Assembly: GCA_024234635.1 (NCBI GenBank)
Contig: JACKNX010000021.1
Coordinates: 1 to 55,468 of the forward strand
Reading direction: 5' to 3'
DNA: 55,468 nt
From: Pseudomonadales bacterium
GTDB taxonomy: Bacteria; Pseudomonadota; Gammaproteobacteria; Pseudomonadales; Azotimanducaceae
Below are positions 34,859-43,706 of this stretch, piece after piece (position 1 is the stretch's first letter; the number at the start of each line of letters is the position of its first letter). The notes under the pieces were generated by a model. It was not told the DNA's origin and did no database searches. It saw only the letters and a list, made by a program, of their open reading frames with translations. Position numbers and translations under genes: made by a program.

Positions 34859-35533
34859 TTGGACACACCGCTTGAAATCGACGTGTTCTGGTCGTTTCGC
34901 AGCCCGTGGTCCTACCTGGCCACCCCGCGCCTGCGGCAATGGCAGGCGGCGTACGATCTTACGGTCAACTTCCGGCCGGTCTACCCGATTGCCATCCGTA
35001 CGCCGGCGTTCTTCCACAACGTTCACCCGCAGTGGTTCAGCTACTTCATGACGGATGTGTTCCGGGTGGCGGAATTTCTCGAACTGCCGTTCGCCTGGCC
35101 GAAGCCGGACCCGGTGGTGCAGTACGTCGATGCGAGCGGGCAGCGGCAAACCGGCGAGGAGCAGCCCCATATCCATCGCCTGACGCGACTGGGCGTTGTC
35201 GCCGCGGAGCAGGGCCGCGGCCTCGCCTTCGCGGACGAGATCTCCCGGCTCATCTGGGGCGGCACGCCGAACTGGCACGAGGGCGATCATCTGACCGCGG
35301 CGACGGCGCGGGCCGGCCTGTCACTGGATGCGCTGGATGCGACGCTGGCCACCGATGCCGCGCGGCTGGAAGCCGTCATCCAGCAGAATCAGGTGGACCA
35401 CGACAAGGCGGGACACTGGGGCGTGCCGACCTGCGCCTTCCGGGGCGAACCCTTTTTCGGCCAGGACCGGCTGGACGTGCTGAAATGGCGGCTTGAGCAG
35501 GCGGGGCTCAAGCCGCGCGCGGTGGTGGGCTGA
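34859..35533 (+). CDS. DsbA-fold isomerase-like protein (2-hydroxychromene-2-carboxylate isomerase family)
   Basis: This roughly 224-residue protein has IDVFWSFRSPWSYLATPRL at the N-terminus, the SP-[FW]-SYL motif where thioredoxin-fold enzymes carry the active-site Ser/Cys. HWGVPTCAFRGEPFFGQDRLDVLKWRL supplies the GVPT cis-proline loop at the C-terminus. It is a paralogue of the gene at 1-670. GGGGAGA at 34846-34852 lies six nt before TTG 34859, which I take as the start; an ATG at 34844 would overlap that site. It is divergent from the serine hydrolase gene. Substrate unknown. Confidence 0.85.
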   Translation: MDTPLEIDVFWSFRSPWSYLATPRLRQWQAAYDLTVNFRPVYPIAIRTPAFFHNVHPQWFSYFMTDVFRVAEFLELPFAWPKPDPVVQYVDASGQRQTGEEQPHIHRLTRLGVVAAEQGRGLAFADEISRLIWGGTPNWHEGDHLTAATARAGLSLDALDATLATDAARLEAVIQQNQVDHDKAGHWGVPTCAFRGEPFFGQDRLDVLKWRLEQAGLKPRAVVG

Positions 35534-35649
35534 GGCGCACGCGCCGTCAACGCGCAACCGTCGGCGCCAGGTTCGCCCACACAATCAGGCAGCCCTGGCA
35601 CCCACCCTGCTGGCGGTATGGCGCAACGGATTGTGCCCTGTCGCGACGA

Positions 35650-36807
35650 CTAGACCGCGTTGCCTTCCTTGTTGGCATGGGGGCTGTGCAATGCGTCGCC
35701 AGCGGTGGCCTGAGAAGCGCGGACGTATTCATCGGACGGCGAGCTGCTGTCGATCATTGCGCGGAGCTCCCCGGCAAAGCGCTGCAGGTCGGACTCTCCC
35801 GAACGGCCGATGATCACCAGCTGATCGTCCATGGTGACTGCAGCGGCGGGCGTCACCCGCCAGCGCGAACCCACGGCCTGGAGCTCCTGCCGCTGAACCC
35901 GGTTTCCGTTTTGCAGGCGCAGCCAGCCCTTGATGCGGTAGACGCAGGATGGAATGCGCGCCATGAGGGCAAAGAAGGCATCCGCGTCAGCTGGCAGCTG
36001 GCTGCGGATCACGGTCGCGCCGAAGCCCGAGTAGCGGTGTTCTTCCTGCGCAGGGGCAGGGCGCGCGCCGCGGCAGGATGCGCCGAGAATGAGTTCGCAG
36101 AGATCGGCCCTGGTGTCATCGAGCGCGATGACCGGCCGGCCGGGCGCAAGGGCGCCGAGCTGTTCCCGTAGTGCCACGACGTGCGCGCCGTCTTCAGTTC
36201 GGGTGAGCGCAACGAGGTGCGCGGCGTCCAGTTGCCGCTGAAAGAGCCTGGCCATCTGTGGATCGGTGCTGAGCGCGGGCAGGCTGCCGGCATCCACCAG
36301 CGTCACGATGCCGTCCAGCACCGTTCCCGTGTTGCTGGCGATCGTCTGCGCAATTCCCAGGGGATCGCTCACGCCACTGGCTTCCACGACGATGCGCTGC
36401 GGCGGTGTTGCACGTCGGCTGATCTCGCTGAGCATGGCGTCCAGGTCGCTGCCGAGTACGCAGCATGCGCAACCGTTTTCAAGTTGCAGGGTCTCACGAT
36501 CAGTTTCCCGCACGCGCATCGCGTCGACGTTGAGCGTGGCGAGATCGTTGACGATGGCAAGCACCGCCTCGGATGACGCGTCGAGCAACCGGCACAGCAG
36601 CGTGGTTTTGCCGGCGCCGAGCAGGCCGCTCAGCACCGTGACCGGAATTCGCCGCCGGGGTTCGGCGCCCGCGTACACGGCAGCGGGGGCGAGGGCGTCA
36701 CCAGGCGGTGCCAGGGTGTATAGCACGCGGTTCCAGCCCGCGATCAGCTGCTGCTCGGGCGCTTCCGGGCGCCCGTCGGGTGCACGGGGCTCAACGCTGC
36801 GCGGCAT
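35650..36807 (-). CDS. CobW/COG0523-family GTPase, putative metallochaperone
   Basis: The product is about 385 residues. The Walker A is GLLGAGKTT (61-69), followed by VNDLATLNVDAMRV, the family's metal-binding GCACC (near 115), and VEASGVSDP as Walker B/switch II. The C-terminal CobW domain (SQLPADADAFFALMARIPSCVYRIKGWLRL) is intact. COG0523 proteins deliver zinc or cobalt to client enzymes. The gene overlaps the end of the amidohydrolase gene by 17 bp, and amidohydrolases need zinc, so that enzyme is the natural client (inference). The start is ATG 36807; GTG 36816 is an alternative. Confidence 0.9.
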   Translation of the reverse strand: MPRSVEPRAPDGRPEAPEQQLIAGWNRVLYTLAPPGDALAPAAVYAGAEPRRRIPVTVLSGLLGAGKTTLLCRLLDASSEAVLAIVNDLATLNVDAMRVRETDRETLQLENGCACCVLGSDLDAMLSEISRRATPPQRIVVEASGVSDPLGIAQTIASNTGTVLDGIVTLVDAGSLPALSTDPQMARLFQRQLDAAHLVALTRTEDGAHVVALREQLGALAPGRPVIALDDTRADLCELILGASCRGARPAPAQEEHRYSGFGATVIRSQLPADADAFFALMARIPSCVYRIKGWLRLQNGNRVQRQELQAVGSRWRVTPAAAVTMDDQLVIIGRSGESDLQRFAGELRAMIDSSSPSDEYVRASQATAGDALHSPHANKEGNAV

Positions 36808-38230
36808 GGAACTCACCGGCGAGGATCGTCCCCTTGATCCTGATGTCGCGAAGGTGCATGGGGTCCACCTCGAAAGGGTCCTCCTCGAGGATGGCGAAGT
36901 CCGCGTGCTTGCCCGCTTCGATGCTCCCCAGGCAATGGTCCCGCCGCAGCACGAATGCGGCGTCGATCGTTACGGCCCGCAGTGCCTGCTCAACGGAAAT
37001 GCGCTCGCCCGGCGCCATGACGGTAACGCCATCCGCCGCGACACGGTTCACTGCGATCCAGGCGGCCGTGAGCGGATGCATGGGCGCAACGACGAGGTTG
37101 TAGTCCGAATGCAGCGCAAACGTCGCGCCGGCCCTGACGAGAGAGCCCAGCCTGGCGGTTGCCTCCGCCCGATCCGGGCCGAAACCATGATCGGCGTGAA
37201 TCTGTGACCGATAGTGAACGAAGTAGGGATTCACGCTGGCGAGGCCGCCCAGAGCCGCAAGACGCCGCGCCTGTGCCGGCGTGCTGATGCAGTAATGTTC
37301 GATGGTGAAGCGATGGTCGAAGCGGGGAGCGGCGTTCTGCAGCGCGTTCAGGGTGTTGAGCGTCATGTCCACGGTTTCGTCGCCATTGGCGTGCGAATGA
37401 ATCTGGATGCCGTTTTTCCAGAACGGCAGCATGCGATCGACCATGGACTGCCAGGGCACCTCCCCCGTGAGACCGGTTTCTCCATCGAGATAGCCGGGGA
37501 AATTCAGCCGCAGCGTCATGGAGGGGTAGGATCCGTCGTTGACGTATTTCACGCCGTGCACGGCCAGGCGCTCCGTGGCTTTGTCCGCCATCGTCCGGTA
37601 GAAATCGAGGAAGTCATCGCCGAAGCGTTTGCGCAGCGTGGGCTCGAATGGCACGAGAAACATGCGCATCGGCAGATCGCCGCTGTCTTCGGTGACGCCG
37701 GTCCGCGCCAGCATCGGTGTGTTCGTATAGATGATGTGGGGGGCGTAACACATCACCCAGATGGGCACGTCCTTCGAGATCGCGTCGAGCATGTCGCGAT
37801 CGAGATGTCCGCCCTGCATGCCCGGGTCGTATCCCCACGCGAGAATGGGCGCCGGCGCACCGCTTCCCGGCGATTCATTGCGGCCCGCTACCAGTGCCTT
37901 GAGTCGCGCAAGAACGGCGTCCCGGTCAGGAAGCATTGGTACCGGCCGGCCCCGCGGGTCGGTCGACGGAATCGGCCCGACGTAGTTCAAACCCATGAAG
38001 GTGCCGGACAAACGCAGGTGTGTGTGCGGGTCGATGAAACCGGGTAACAGGATGTCGTTGGCAAACGTGTCATCGATGTCGTGTGGATATCGCCGCAGCC
38101 AGGGCTGGAGACTCTCGAGCGTTCCGACCGACACGACCCGGCCATCGGCGATGGCCACGGTATCGGCAACCGGGCGTCCCGGGTCCATCGTGTGAATGCG
38201 TCTTGCTGTGTAGACATGCAGTCGTTTCAT
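36791..38230 (-). CDS. Amidohydrolase family protein (YtcJ-like), cytosolic
   Basis: This 479-residue member of the metal-dependent amidohydrolases has H-x-H at H69/H71 (GFIDPHTHLRLSG), with MVDRMLPFWKNGIQIHSHANGDETVD and HRFTIEHYCIS as later metal-site segments. LSEIH-type ADHGFG and FALHSDYNLVVAPMHPLTA carry the final Asp. There is no signal peptide, so it is cytosolic, unlike the lipoprotein homologue at 25.7 kb. It is divergent from the XRE-cupin regulator, and its 5' region contains the palindrome at 38307-38320. Cyclic amides such as hydantoins are typical substrates for the branch, but the reaction is not determined. Confidence 0.9.
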   Translation of the reverse strand: MKRLHVYTARRIHTMDPGRPVADTVAIADGRVVSVGTLESLQPWLRRYPHDIDDTFANDILLPGFIDPHTHLRLSGTFMGLNYVGPIPSTDPRGRPVPMLPDRDAVLARLKALVAGRNESPGSGAPAPILAWGYDPGMQGGHLDRDMLDAISKDVPIWVMCYAPHIIYTNTPMLARTGVTEDSGDLPMRMFLVPFEPTLRKRFGDDFLDFYRTMADKATERLAVHGVKYVNDGSYPSMTLRLNFPGYLDGETGLTGEVPWQSMVDRMLPFWKNGIQIHSHANGDETVDMTLNTLNALQNAAPRFDHRFTIEHYCISTPAQARRLAALGGLASVNPYFVHYRSQIHADHGFGPDRAEATARLGSLVRAGATFALHSDYNLVVAPMHPLTAAWIAVNRVAADGVTVMAPGERISVEQALRAVTIDAAFVLRRDHCLGSIEAGKHADFAILEEDPFEVDPMHLRDIRIKGTILAGEFHAAQR

Positions 38231-38306
38231 CGGTCCTCACTGGTTTCAGTGTCTGGAGTGCGCGGTCCCCGTCGTGTCGGGGTCACGTTACTACGTCCCG
38301 CTGTTA

Positions 38307-38320
38307 TTTCATATATGAAA
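38307..38320. promoter_or_regulatory. Perfect 14-bp palindrome, candidate XRE-cupin operator
   Basis: TTTCATATATGAAA is a perfect inverted repeat in the 132-bp region between the amidohydrolase/CobW genes and the XRE-cupin regulator/sox operon. It is very AT-rich compared with its surroundings. An XRE dimer site in this position would control both directions. Confidence 0.65.
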
Positions 38321-38362
38321 CATGCTACCTTCGTTCGATCGTAGTCATCCAGCGGGGCTGGT

Positions 38363-39001
38363 GTGTCCGCGAAGGGACGAAACCGATTCGGCAGCCGGTT
38401 GCGGGCGCTGCGCAAGCAAAGGCAAATGACGCTGGCGATGCTGTCCGGCGCGTCCGGCATTTCCACCGCCAATATCTCCAAGACCGAAAACGGCCTCATC
38501 TCGCCCACCTACGACGTGCTCGAAAATCTGGCGCGCGGACTCGGGATCACCTTCAGTGAACTGGTGTCGGACCAGGACGTCGATGCGGCCGACACGCAGC
38601 GATCGGAAGCAGGTTTGGTTTCGGTGAACCAGGGGCAGCCCGAGGCGCCGATTTCGTCCGCGCAGTACGACTACTTTTATCTGAGCGGCGATCTGCAAAC
38701 CAAACGCATGGTGCCGATCATCATGGACCTCAAGGCCCGTTCACTCGATGATTTCGGCGAGCTGATTGTTCACGGCGGTGAGGAATTCATCTACGTACTG
38801 CGCGGGCGCGTGGACGTGATCACGGCGAACCATGCGCCGCAGCGGTTGCGGGCCGGCGACAGCATGTATCTGGATAGCGGCACGGGTCATGCGTTCCTGG
38901 CCGCGGGCCGACTGCCGGCACGCATCCTCACCATTGCGACCGAGCCGCTGCTTCCCGCGACGAGCCGGCGGCGCCGGGCACCGCGCGGGAAGAAGGCCTG
39001 A
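38363..39001 (+). CDS. XRE family regulator with C-terminal cupin domain
   Basis: This 212-residue protein has a helix-turn-helix at about 10-65 (RALRKQRQMTLAMLSGASGISTANISKTENGLISPTYDVLENLARGLG). A cupin follows from about 115, carrying IVHGGEEFIYVLRGRVDVITA and LRAGDSMYLDSGTGHAFLAAG. Regulators of this type sense a small molecule in the cupin and repress or activate adjacent catabolic genes, often amine or amino-acid degradation. The GTG at 38363 is the start. The stop overlaps soxB by TGATG, so it belongs to the sox operon. It is well placed to respond to sarcosine, glycine betaine or a related methylated amine (inference). Confidence 0.88.
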   Translation: MSAKGRNRFGSRLRALRKQRQMTLAMLSGASGISTANISKTENGLISPTYDVLENLARGLGITFSELVSDQDVDAADTQRSEAGLVSVNQGQPEAPISSAQYDYFYLSGDLQTKRMVPIIMDLKARSLDDFGELIVHGGEEFIYVLRGRVDVITANHAPQRLRAGDSMYLDSGTGHAFLAAGRLPARILTIATEPLLPATSRRRRAPRGKKA

Positions 39002-40296
39002 TGGCGCGCGCGGCGACAGGAATCAGTAATTCGGGACACCAGCGTATGCAGCGATACTCGTTCTTCGGCCTGGCGCGCCATGCCGCGTCGTTTCACGAGC
39101 ACTGGCAACGCGCCTGGCGCAACCCGGTGATGAAACCGGGCTACGACGTGATCATCGTGGGCGGCGGCGGTCATGGTCTCGCCACCGCGTATTACCTGGC
39201 AAAGAACCACGGCGTGCGCAATGTCGCGGTCGTCGAGAAAGGATACCTGGGTGGCGGCAACACGGCGCGCAACACGACCATCGTGCGCTCCAACTACCTG
39301 TGGGATGCCGCGGCGCATCTGTACGAGTTCTCGCTCAAGCTGTGGGAAGGATTGAGCCAGGAGCTGAATTTCAACCTCATGTTCAGCCAGAGGGGAGTGC
39401 TGAACCTCGGCCATTCCCTGCAGGAGATGCGTGACATCGAGCGCCGCGTGACGGCCAATCGGCTCAATGGCATCGACGGCGAGGTGTTGACCACCCGCGA
39501 GGTCAAGGCGCTCGTGCCACTCATCAACGATTCACCTGCCATTCGTTATCCCGTACTCGGTGCCTCCTGGCAGCCTCGCGGCGGTACGGCCCGCCACGAT
39601 GCGCTCGCCTGGGGTTACGCACGGGCGGCCGATAACCTTGGCGTGGATCTCATCCAGCAGACGGAAGTGACGGGTTTGCGCATCGAGGGCGGTGTCGTCA
39701 CGGGGGTCGAAACGACGCGCGGGCCGATTCATGCCCGCAAGGTGGCCTGTGTCGCCGCAGGCAATTCCGGCGTGCTCGCCGCAATGGCCGGGCTGCGCTT
39801 ACCCATCGAATCACATCCGCTGCAGGCGCTCGTGTCCGAGCCGATAAAGCCCGTGCTGGACTGCGTGGTGATGTCGAACGCCGTGCATGCCTACATCAGT
39901 CAGTCGGACAAGGGTGACCTTGTCATCGGCGCTGGCATCGACAGCTACAACGGCTATGGACAGCGGGGGTCGCTGCCCGTCGTCGAGCATTGCCTGGGCG
40001 CGATCGTCGAACTATTTCCGGCGTTCTCCCGCGTGCGCATGAATCGCAACTGGGGTGGCATCGTCGATACCTGTCCGGACGCGTCGCCCATCATCGGCAC
40101 GACGCCAGTGGAGGGTCTGTTCTTCAACTGCGGCTGGGGCACGGGCGGTTTCAAGGCAACGCCGGGATCCGGCTATGTGTTCGCCGATACCGTGGCGAAT
40201 GGCCGGCCGCACCCGCTGGCGGCGCCGTTTTCGCTGGAACGCTTTCATACCGGTGCGCTGATCGATGAACATGGCGCCGCCGGAGTGGCGCATTGA
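39001..40296 (+). CDS. soxB: Sarcosine oxidase subunit beta
   Basis: This 431-residue subunit carries the covalent FMN and the sarcosine-oxidising site of the heterotetrameric enzyme (sarcosine + THF + O2 to glycine + 5,10-methylene-THF + H2O2). The family start MQRYSFFGLARHAASFHEH is at residues 16-34. FAD binding is in YDVIIVGGGGHGLATAYYLAK, and the signature GNTARNTTIVRSNYLWD follows. The reading frame opens at ATG 39001 with AGAAGG 4 nt upstream, but homologues start at MQRYS (39046), so either start is possible. The gene is coupled to the XRE-cupin regulator. Confidence 0.95.
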   Translation: MARAATGISNSGHQRMQRYSFFGLARHAASFHEHWQRAWRNPVMKPGYDVIIVGGGGHGLATAYYLAKNHGVRNVAVVEKGYLGGGNTARNTTIVRSNYLWDAAAHLYEFSLKLWEGLSQELNFNLMFSQRGVLNLGHSLQEMRDIERRVTANRLNGIDGEVLTTREVKALVPLINDSPAIRYPVLGASWQPRGGTARHDALAWGYARAADNLGVDLIQQTEVTGLRIEGGVVTGVETTRGPIHARKVACVAAGNSGVLAAMAGLRLPIESHPLQALVSEPIKPVLDCVVMSNAVHAYISQSDKGDLVIGAGIDSYNGYGQRGSLPVVEHCLGAIVELFPAFSRVRMNRNWGGIVDTCPDASPIIGTTPVEGLFFNCGWGTGGFKATPGSGYVFADTVANGRPHPLAAPFSLERFHTGALIDEHGAAGVAH

Positions 40297-40323
40297 AACA
40301 TTCGACCGCACGCGAGGTGACCG

Positions 40324-40620
40324 ATGCTGCGCATTCATTGTCCGTATTGTTGTGAAGATCGCGCGGAAGAGGAATTTGTGTATGCGGGCGAGGCCGGCAT
40401 CACAAGGCCGCTGGCGCCCGAGCAACTGGATGATGCGGCGTGGGGAGACTATCTCTTCTTCCGCACGAACCCGCGTGGTGCGCATCAGGAAATGTGGTTT
40501 CATGCATCGGGCTGCCGGCGCTACTTCAAGGTGCTGCGGGATACCGTCACCTATGCGCTGGCGGCAAGTTGCCGCATGGATGAATCGTTGCCATTGCCCG
40601 CAGTGGATGTACTGCCATGA
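40324..40620 (+). CDS. soxD: Sarcosine oxidase subunit delta
   Basis: This 98-residue zinc-binding subunit of heterotetrameric sarcosine oxidase reads HCPYCCEDRAEEEF at the start. Two zinc ligands are the Cys pair of CPYC and the other two are in MWFHASGCRRYF. In the known structure the small subunit holds zinc at the interface of alpha and beta. The stop overlaps soxA by ATGA. Confidence 0.93.
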   Translation: MLRIHCPYCCEDRAEEEFVYAGEAGITRPLAPEQLDDAAWGDYLFFRTNPRGAHQEMWFHASGCRRYFKVLRDTVTYALAASCRMDESLPLPAVDVLP

Positions 40621-43600
40621 ACCAGGTGCATCGTCTGGAGCAGGGCGGGCGCATCGATCGCACGCGGCAGCTGCGATTCGTGTTCGCGAATCAGGCACTG
40701 GAAGGCCATCCTGGCGATACGCTCGCCTCGGCACTGCTTGCCAACGGCGTGCGGATCGTGGGCCGCAGTTTCAAGTATCGCCGACCTCGCGGCATCGTGG
40801 CCGCCGGCATGGAAGAACCCAATGCGCTCGTGCAGCTTGGGGCGGGTGCGGCGACGGTGCCGAACATACTGGCGACCCAGGCCGAGTTGTACGACGGACT
40901 GCTTGCGCGGCCAGTTACGGGCTGGCCTTCGGCCCGGCTCGACCTGCTGTCGGTGATTTCGGCCTTCGGCCCGCTCCTGCCGCCCGGGTTCTACAACAAG
41001 ACCTTCATGTGGCCGCGACATGGCTGGCGATTCTACGAACGGTTCATTCGCGCGATGGCCGGCTTTGGCAAGGCGCCCCGCGAGGCGGATCCCGATGTGT
41101 ACGTGAAGCTCAATCACCACTGCGACGTACTCATCGTTGGCGCGGGACCGGCCGGTATTGCGGCGGCATTGTCCGCCATGCGCGCGGGGGCGCGTATTCT
41201 CCTGCTTGACGAGCAGGCCGAGGCGGGCGGGAGCCTGCTCGGTGAGTCGGGCAGCGTGGATGGGCGGCCGGTCGCTGAATGGTTGTCGAACGCGCTTGCG
41301 CAGTTGCAGGGTTCGGATCGCGTCACGCTGCTCACCCGCACCACGGCGTTCGGCTACTACGACCACAACTTTGTCGCCGCGCTCGAACGTCGATCCGACC
41401 ACCTCGGGCTCGTTGCCACGACAGGGGCCCGCCAGATCCTGCATCGTATCCACGCGGGCAGGGTGATTCTCGCCACCGGCGCCTTCGAGCGCCTGCCGGT
41501 GTTCGCCAACAATGACCGGCCCGGGGTCATGCTCGCCTCAGCGGTGTCGACCTACATCCACCGGTATGCGGTTGTACCCGGTCGCCGCCTGGTGCTGTTC
41601 GCGACTGCCGACAGGGCGTATCAGACGGCGATCGACTGGCTGGATGCCGGCCGGGAAGTGATTGCCATCGTCGATCCGCGGCCTGCCGCCGCTCCGCTGG
41701 CGGGTGGCATGGAAAACAGACTGCTCGACGTGCTTGCGAGGCGGAATGTACAGTTGCTCCGCGGTCATGTGGTGACCGAAGTGCTTGGTCGTGATCGGGT
41801 GCGCGGCGTCCGCATTGCGCCGGTTTCGGACGACTTCCGCGCGCTGGGTGGCAGAGCCCGTGACCTGCCTTGTGACGTTCTGGCGGCTTCCTCCGGGTGG
41901 AGTCCGGTGATCCATCTCTCCTGCCATACCGGCGGTAGACCTCGATGGGATGCCGGCAAACTGGCCTTCCTGCCGGCCGCCCGGCCGGACTGCCTTACGG
42001 CGGGCGCCGTGAACGCCATCTGGGAACGCCAGGCGTGTGTGGAGGACGGGTACCGGGCGGGCGAGACTGCCGTAGCGCGCGTGGGAGAACAAGAGACAGC
42101 GGCAGCGCGCGTGGGGGAACAAGAGACAGCGGCAGCGCGCGTACCTCGCGTGACGCTGGCGAACGCAACAGCATCGACAAGCGTCGAAGCTGCACCCGAA
42201 CAGGCAGCGCTGTTTCTCGTACCGCACCGACTTCCGGTAAGCCGCGCGCCCGCACAGTTCGTGGATTTCCAGAATGACGTCACGGCCGCGGCCATCCGAC
42301 TGGCGGTGCGTGAAGGCTATGAGTCCATCGAACACGTCAAACGCTATACCGCGCTCGGCTTCGGCACCGATCAGGGCAAGCTCGGCAACATCAATGGGGT
42401 TGCGCTGCTCGCGGAAGCGCTGGGCAAAAGCATCGCCGAAACCGGCACGACCATGTTCCGGCCTGCGTATACGCCGGTCGCCTTCGGTGCACTTGCCGGT
42501 CGCGACGTGGGCGCGTTGTTCGATCCCGAACGAGTCACTCCACTCCACGACTGGCACCTGGAACAGGGAGCGGTATTCGAGAATGTGGGGCAGTGGACGC
42601 GCCCCTGGTACTACCCCCGGGCCGGTGAATCGCTGGATGATGCCGTGCATCGCGAGTGTCTTGCCGTGCGACGCGGCGTGGGCCTGCTGGATGCCTCCAC
42701 GCTGGGCAAGATCGACGTCCAGGGGCCGGACGCCGGTGAATTCCTGGATCGCATCTATACCAACCGTCTGTCCAATCTGGGCATCGGCAGGTGCCGCTAC
42801 GCGATGCTGCTGAAGGAAGACGGCATGGTGTTCGACGATGGCGTCGTGGCGCGGATCGGGCAGAACCGCTACCTGGCGACTACCACGACGGGCGGGGCGG
42901 CGGCTGTGCTCCGATGGATGGAACTGTGGCTGCAGACCGAGTGGCCGGATCTGCGGGTCTGGCTCACCTCGGTGACGGATCAGTGGGCGACCATCGTGGT
43001 CACCGGTCCGGACAGTCGCCAGGTGCTGTCCAGACTCTGCCAGGACACCGCGCTCGACAGGGACGCCTTTCCGTTCATGACCTGGCGCAGCGGCACCGTT
43101 GCCGGCGTTTCCGCGCGGATCATGCGTATCAGCTTCACCGGTGAACTCAGCTTTGAGATCAACGTTCCGGCGGAGCAGGCGCGAACCGTCTGGGAGGCCT
43201 GTTACGAAGCGGGACGGGCGTTCGACATTACGCCCTATGGCACGGAGACCATGCATGTGCTGCGCGCCGAGAAAGGCTTTGTGATCATCGGCCAGGATAC
43301 GGACGGCTCGGTCACACCGATCGATCTCGGCATGCCGTGGATCCTGAATCAGCGCAAGCCGTTCAGTTTTCCCGGCAAGCGGTCGCTGGCGCGCAGCGAT
43401 ACCAGTCGGCCGGACCGCAAGCAGTGGGTTGGCCTGCTGACGGTGGATCCGGCGAAGCGCCTGCCGGAAGGCGGCCAATTGGTCGATGCACCGGACGGTG
43501 AGCCGCCGGTGACGATGCTGGGCCACGTGACATCGAGCTACCTGAGCCCGGTGCTCGGACGCACCATTGCGCTGGGTTTCGTAACGAGTGGCCACCAGCG

Positions 43601-43706
43601 GCTGGGTGAAACGGTGTACTGCCGCACGGCGAACGGTGAGGCCATTCCCGTGACGGTGGCACCGACGGTGTTTTTCGATCCCGAAGGAGAACGGCAGAAT
43701 GTCTGA
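40617..43706 (+). CDS. soxA: Sarcosine oxidase subunit alpha
   Basis: This 1029-residue subunit has an N-terminal [2Fe-2S]-type fold domain (VFANQALEGHPGDTLASALLANGVRIVGRSFKYRRPRG), then FAD/NAD domain CDVLIVGAGPAGIAAALSAMRAG (near 171). A second flavoprotein region and, from about residue 600, an aminomethyltransferase-like tetrahydrofolate domain (LLDASTLGKIDVQGPDAGEFLDRIY, FTGELSFEINVPAEQARTVWE) follow. Residues 486-505 contain an insertion of two 10-residue repeats (ARVGEQETAA) not expected in this family. It overlaps soxD upstream and soxG downstream by four and eight bases. Confidence 0.95.
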   Translation: MNQVHRLEQGGRIDRTRQLRFVFANQALEGHPGDTLASALLANGVRIVGRSFKYRRPRGIVAAGMEEPNALVQLGAGAATVPNILATQAELYDGLLARPVTGWPSARLDLLSVISAFGPLLPPGFYNKTFMWPRHGWRFYERFIRAMAGFGKAPREADPDVYVKLNHHCDVLIVGAGPAGIAAALSAMRAGARILLLDEQAEAGGSLLGESGSVDGRPVAEWLSNALAQLQGSDRVTLLTRTTAFGYYDHNFVAALERRSDHLGLVATTGARQILHRIHAGRVILATGAFERLPVFANNDRPGVMLASAVSTYIHRYAVVPGRRLVLFATADRAYQTAIDWLDAGREVIAIVDPRPAAAPLAGGMENRLLDVLARRNVQLLRGHVVTEVLGRDRVRGVRIAPVSDDFRALGGRARDLPCDVLAASSGWSPVIHLSCHTGGRPRWDAGKLAFLPAARPDCLTAGAVNAIWERQACVEDGYRAGETAVARVGEQETAAARVGEQETAAARVPRVTLANATASTSVEAAPEQAALFLVPHRLPVSRAPAQFVDFQNDVTAAAIRLAVREGYESIEHVKRYTALGFGTDQGKLGNINGVALLAEALGKSIAETGTTMFRPAYTPVAFGALAGRDVGALFDPERVTPLHDWHLEQGAVFENVGQWTRPWYYPRAGESLDDAVHRECLAVRRGVGLLDASTLGKIDVQGPDAGEFLDRIYTNRLSNLGIGRCRYAMLLKEDGMVFDDGVVARIGQNRYLATTTTGGAAAVLRWMELWLQTEWPDLRVWLTSVTDQWATIVVTGPDSRQVLSRLCQDTALDRDAFPFMTWRSGTVAGVSARIMRISFTGELSFEINVPAEQARTVWEACYEAGRAFDITPYGTETMHVLRAEKGFVIIGQDTDGSVTPIDLGMPWILNQRKPFSFPGKRSLARSDTSRPDRKQWVGLLTVDPAKRLPEGGQLVDAPDGEPPVTMLGHVTSSYLSPVLGRTIALGFVTSGHQRLGETVYCRTANGEAIPVTVAPTVFFDPEGERQNV
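42072..42140 (+). repeat. In-frame 30-bp tandem repeat inside soxA
   Basis: Units at 42072-42101 and 42102-42131 differ at 2 of 30 bases, and a third truncated unit follows. Each encodes ARVGEQETA(A), keeping the reading frame. It falls in the segment between the flavin and folate-binding halves. Confidence 0.75.

Noticed and set aside
41538..43595. A 685-codon minus-strand frame inside soxA
   Set aside because: Antisense of soxA, including the reverse reading of its internal repeat; no independent evidence.
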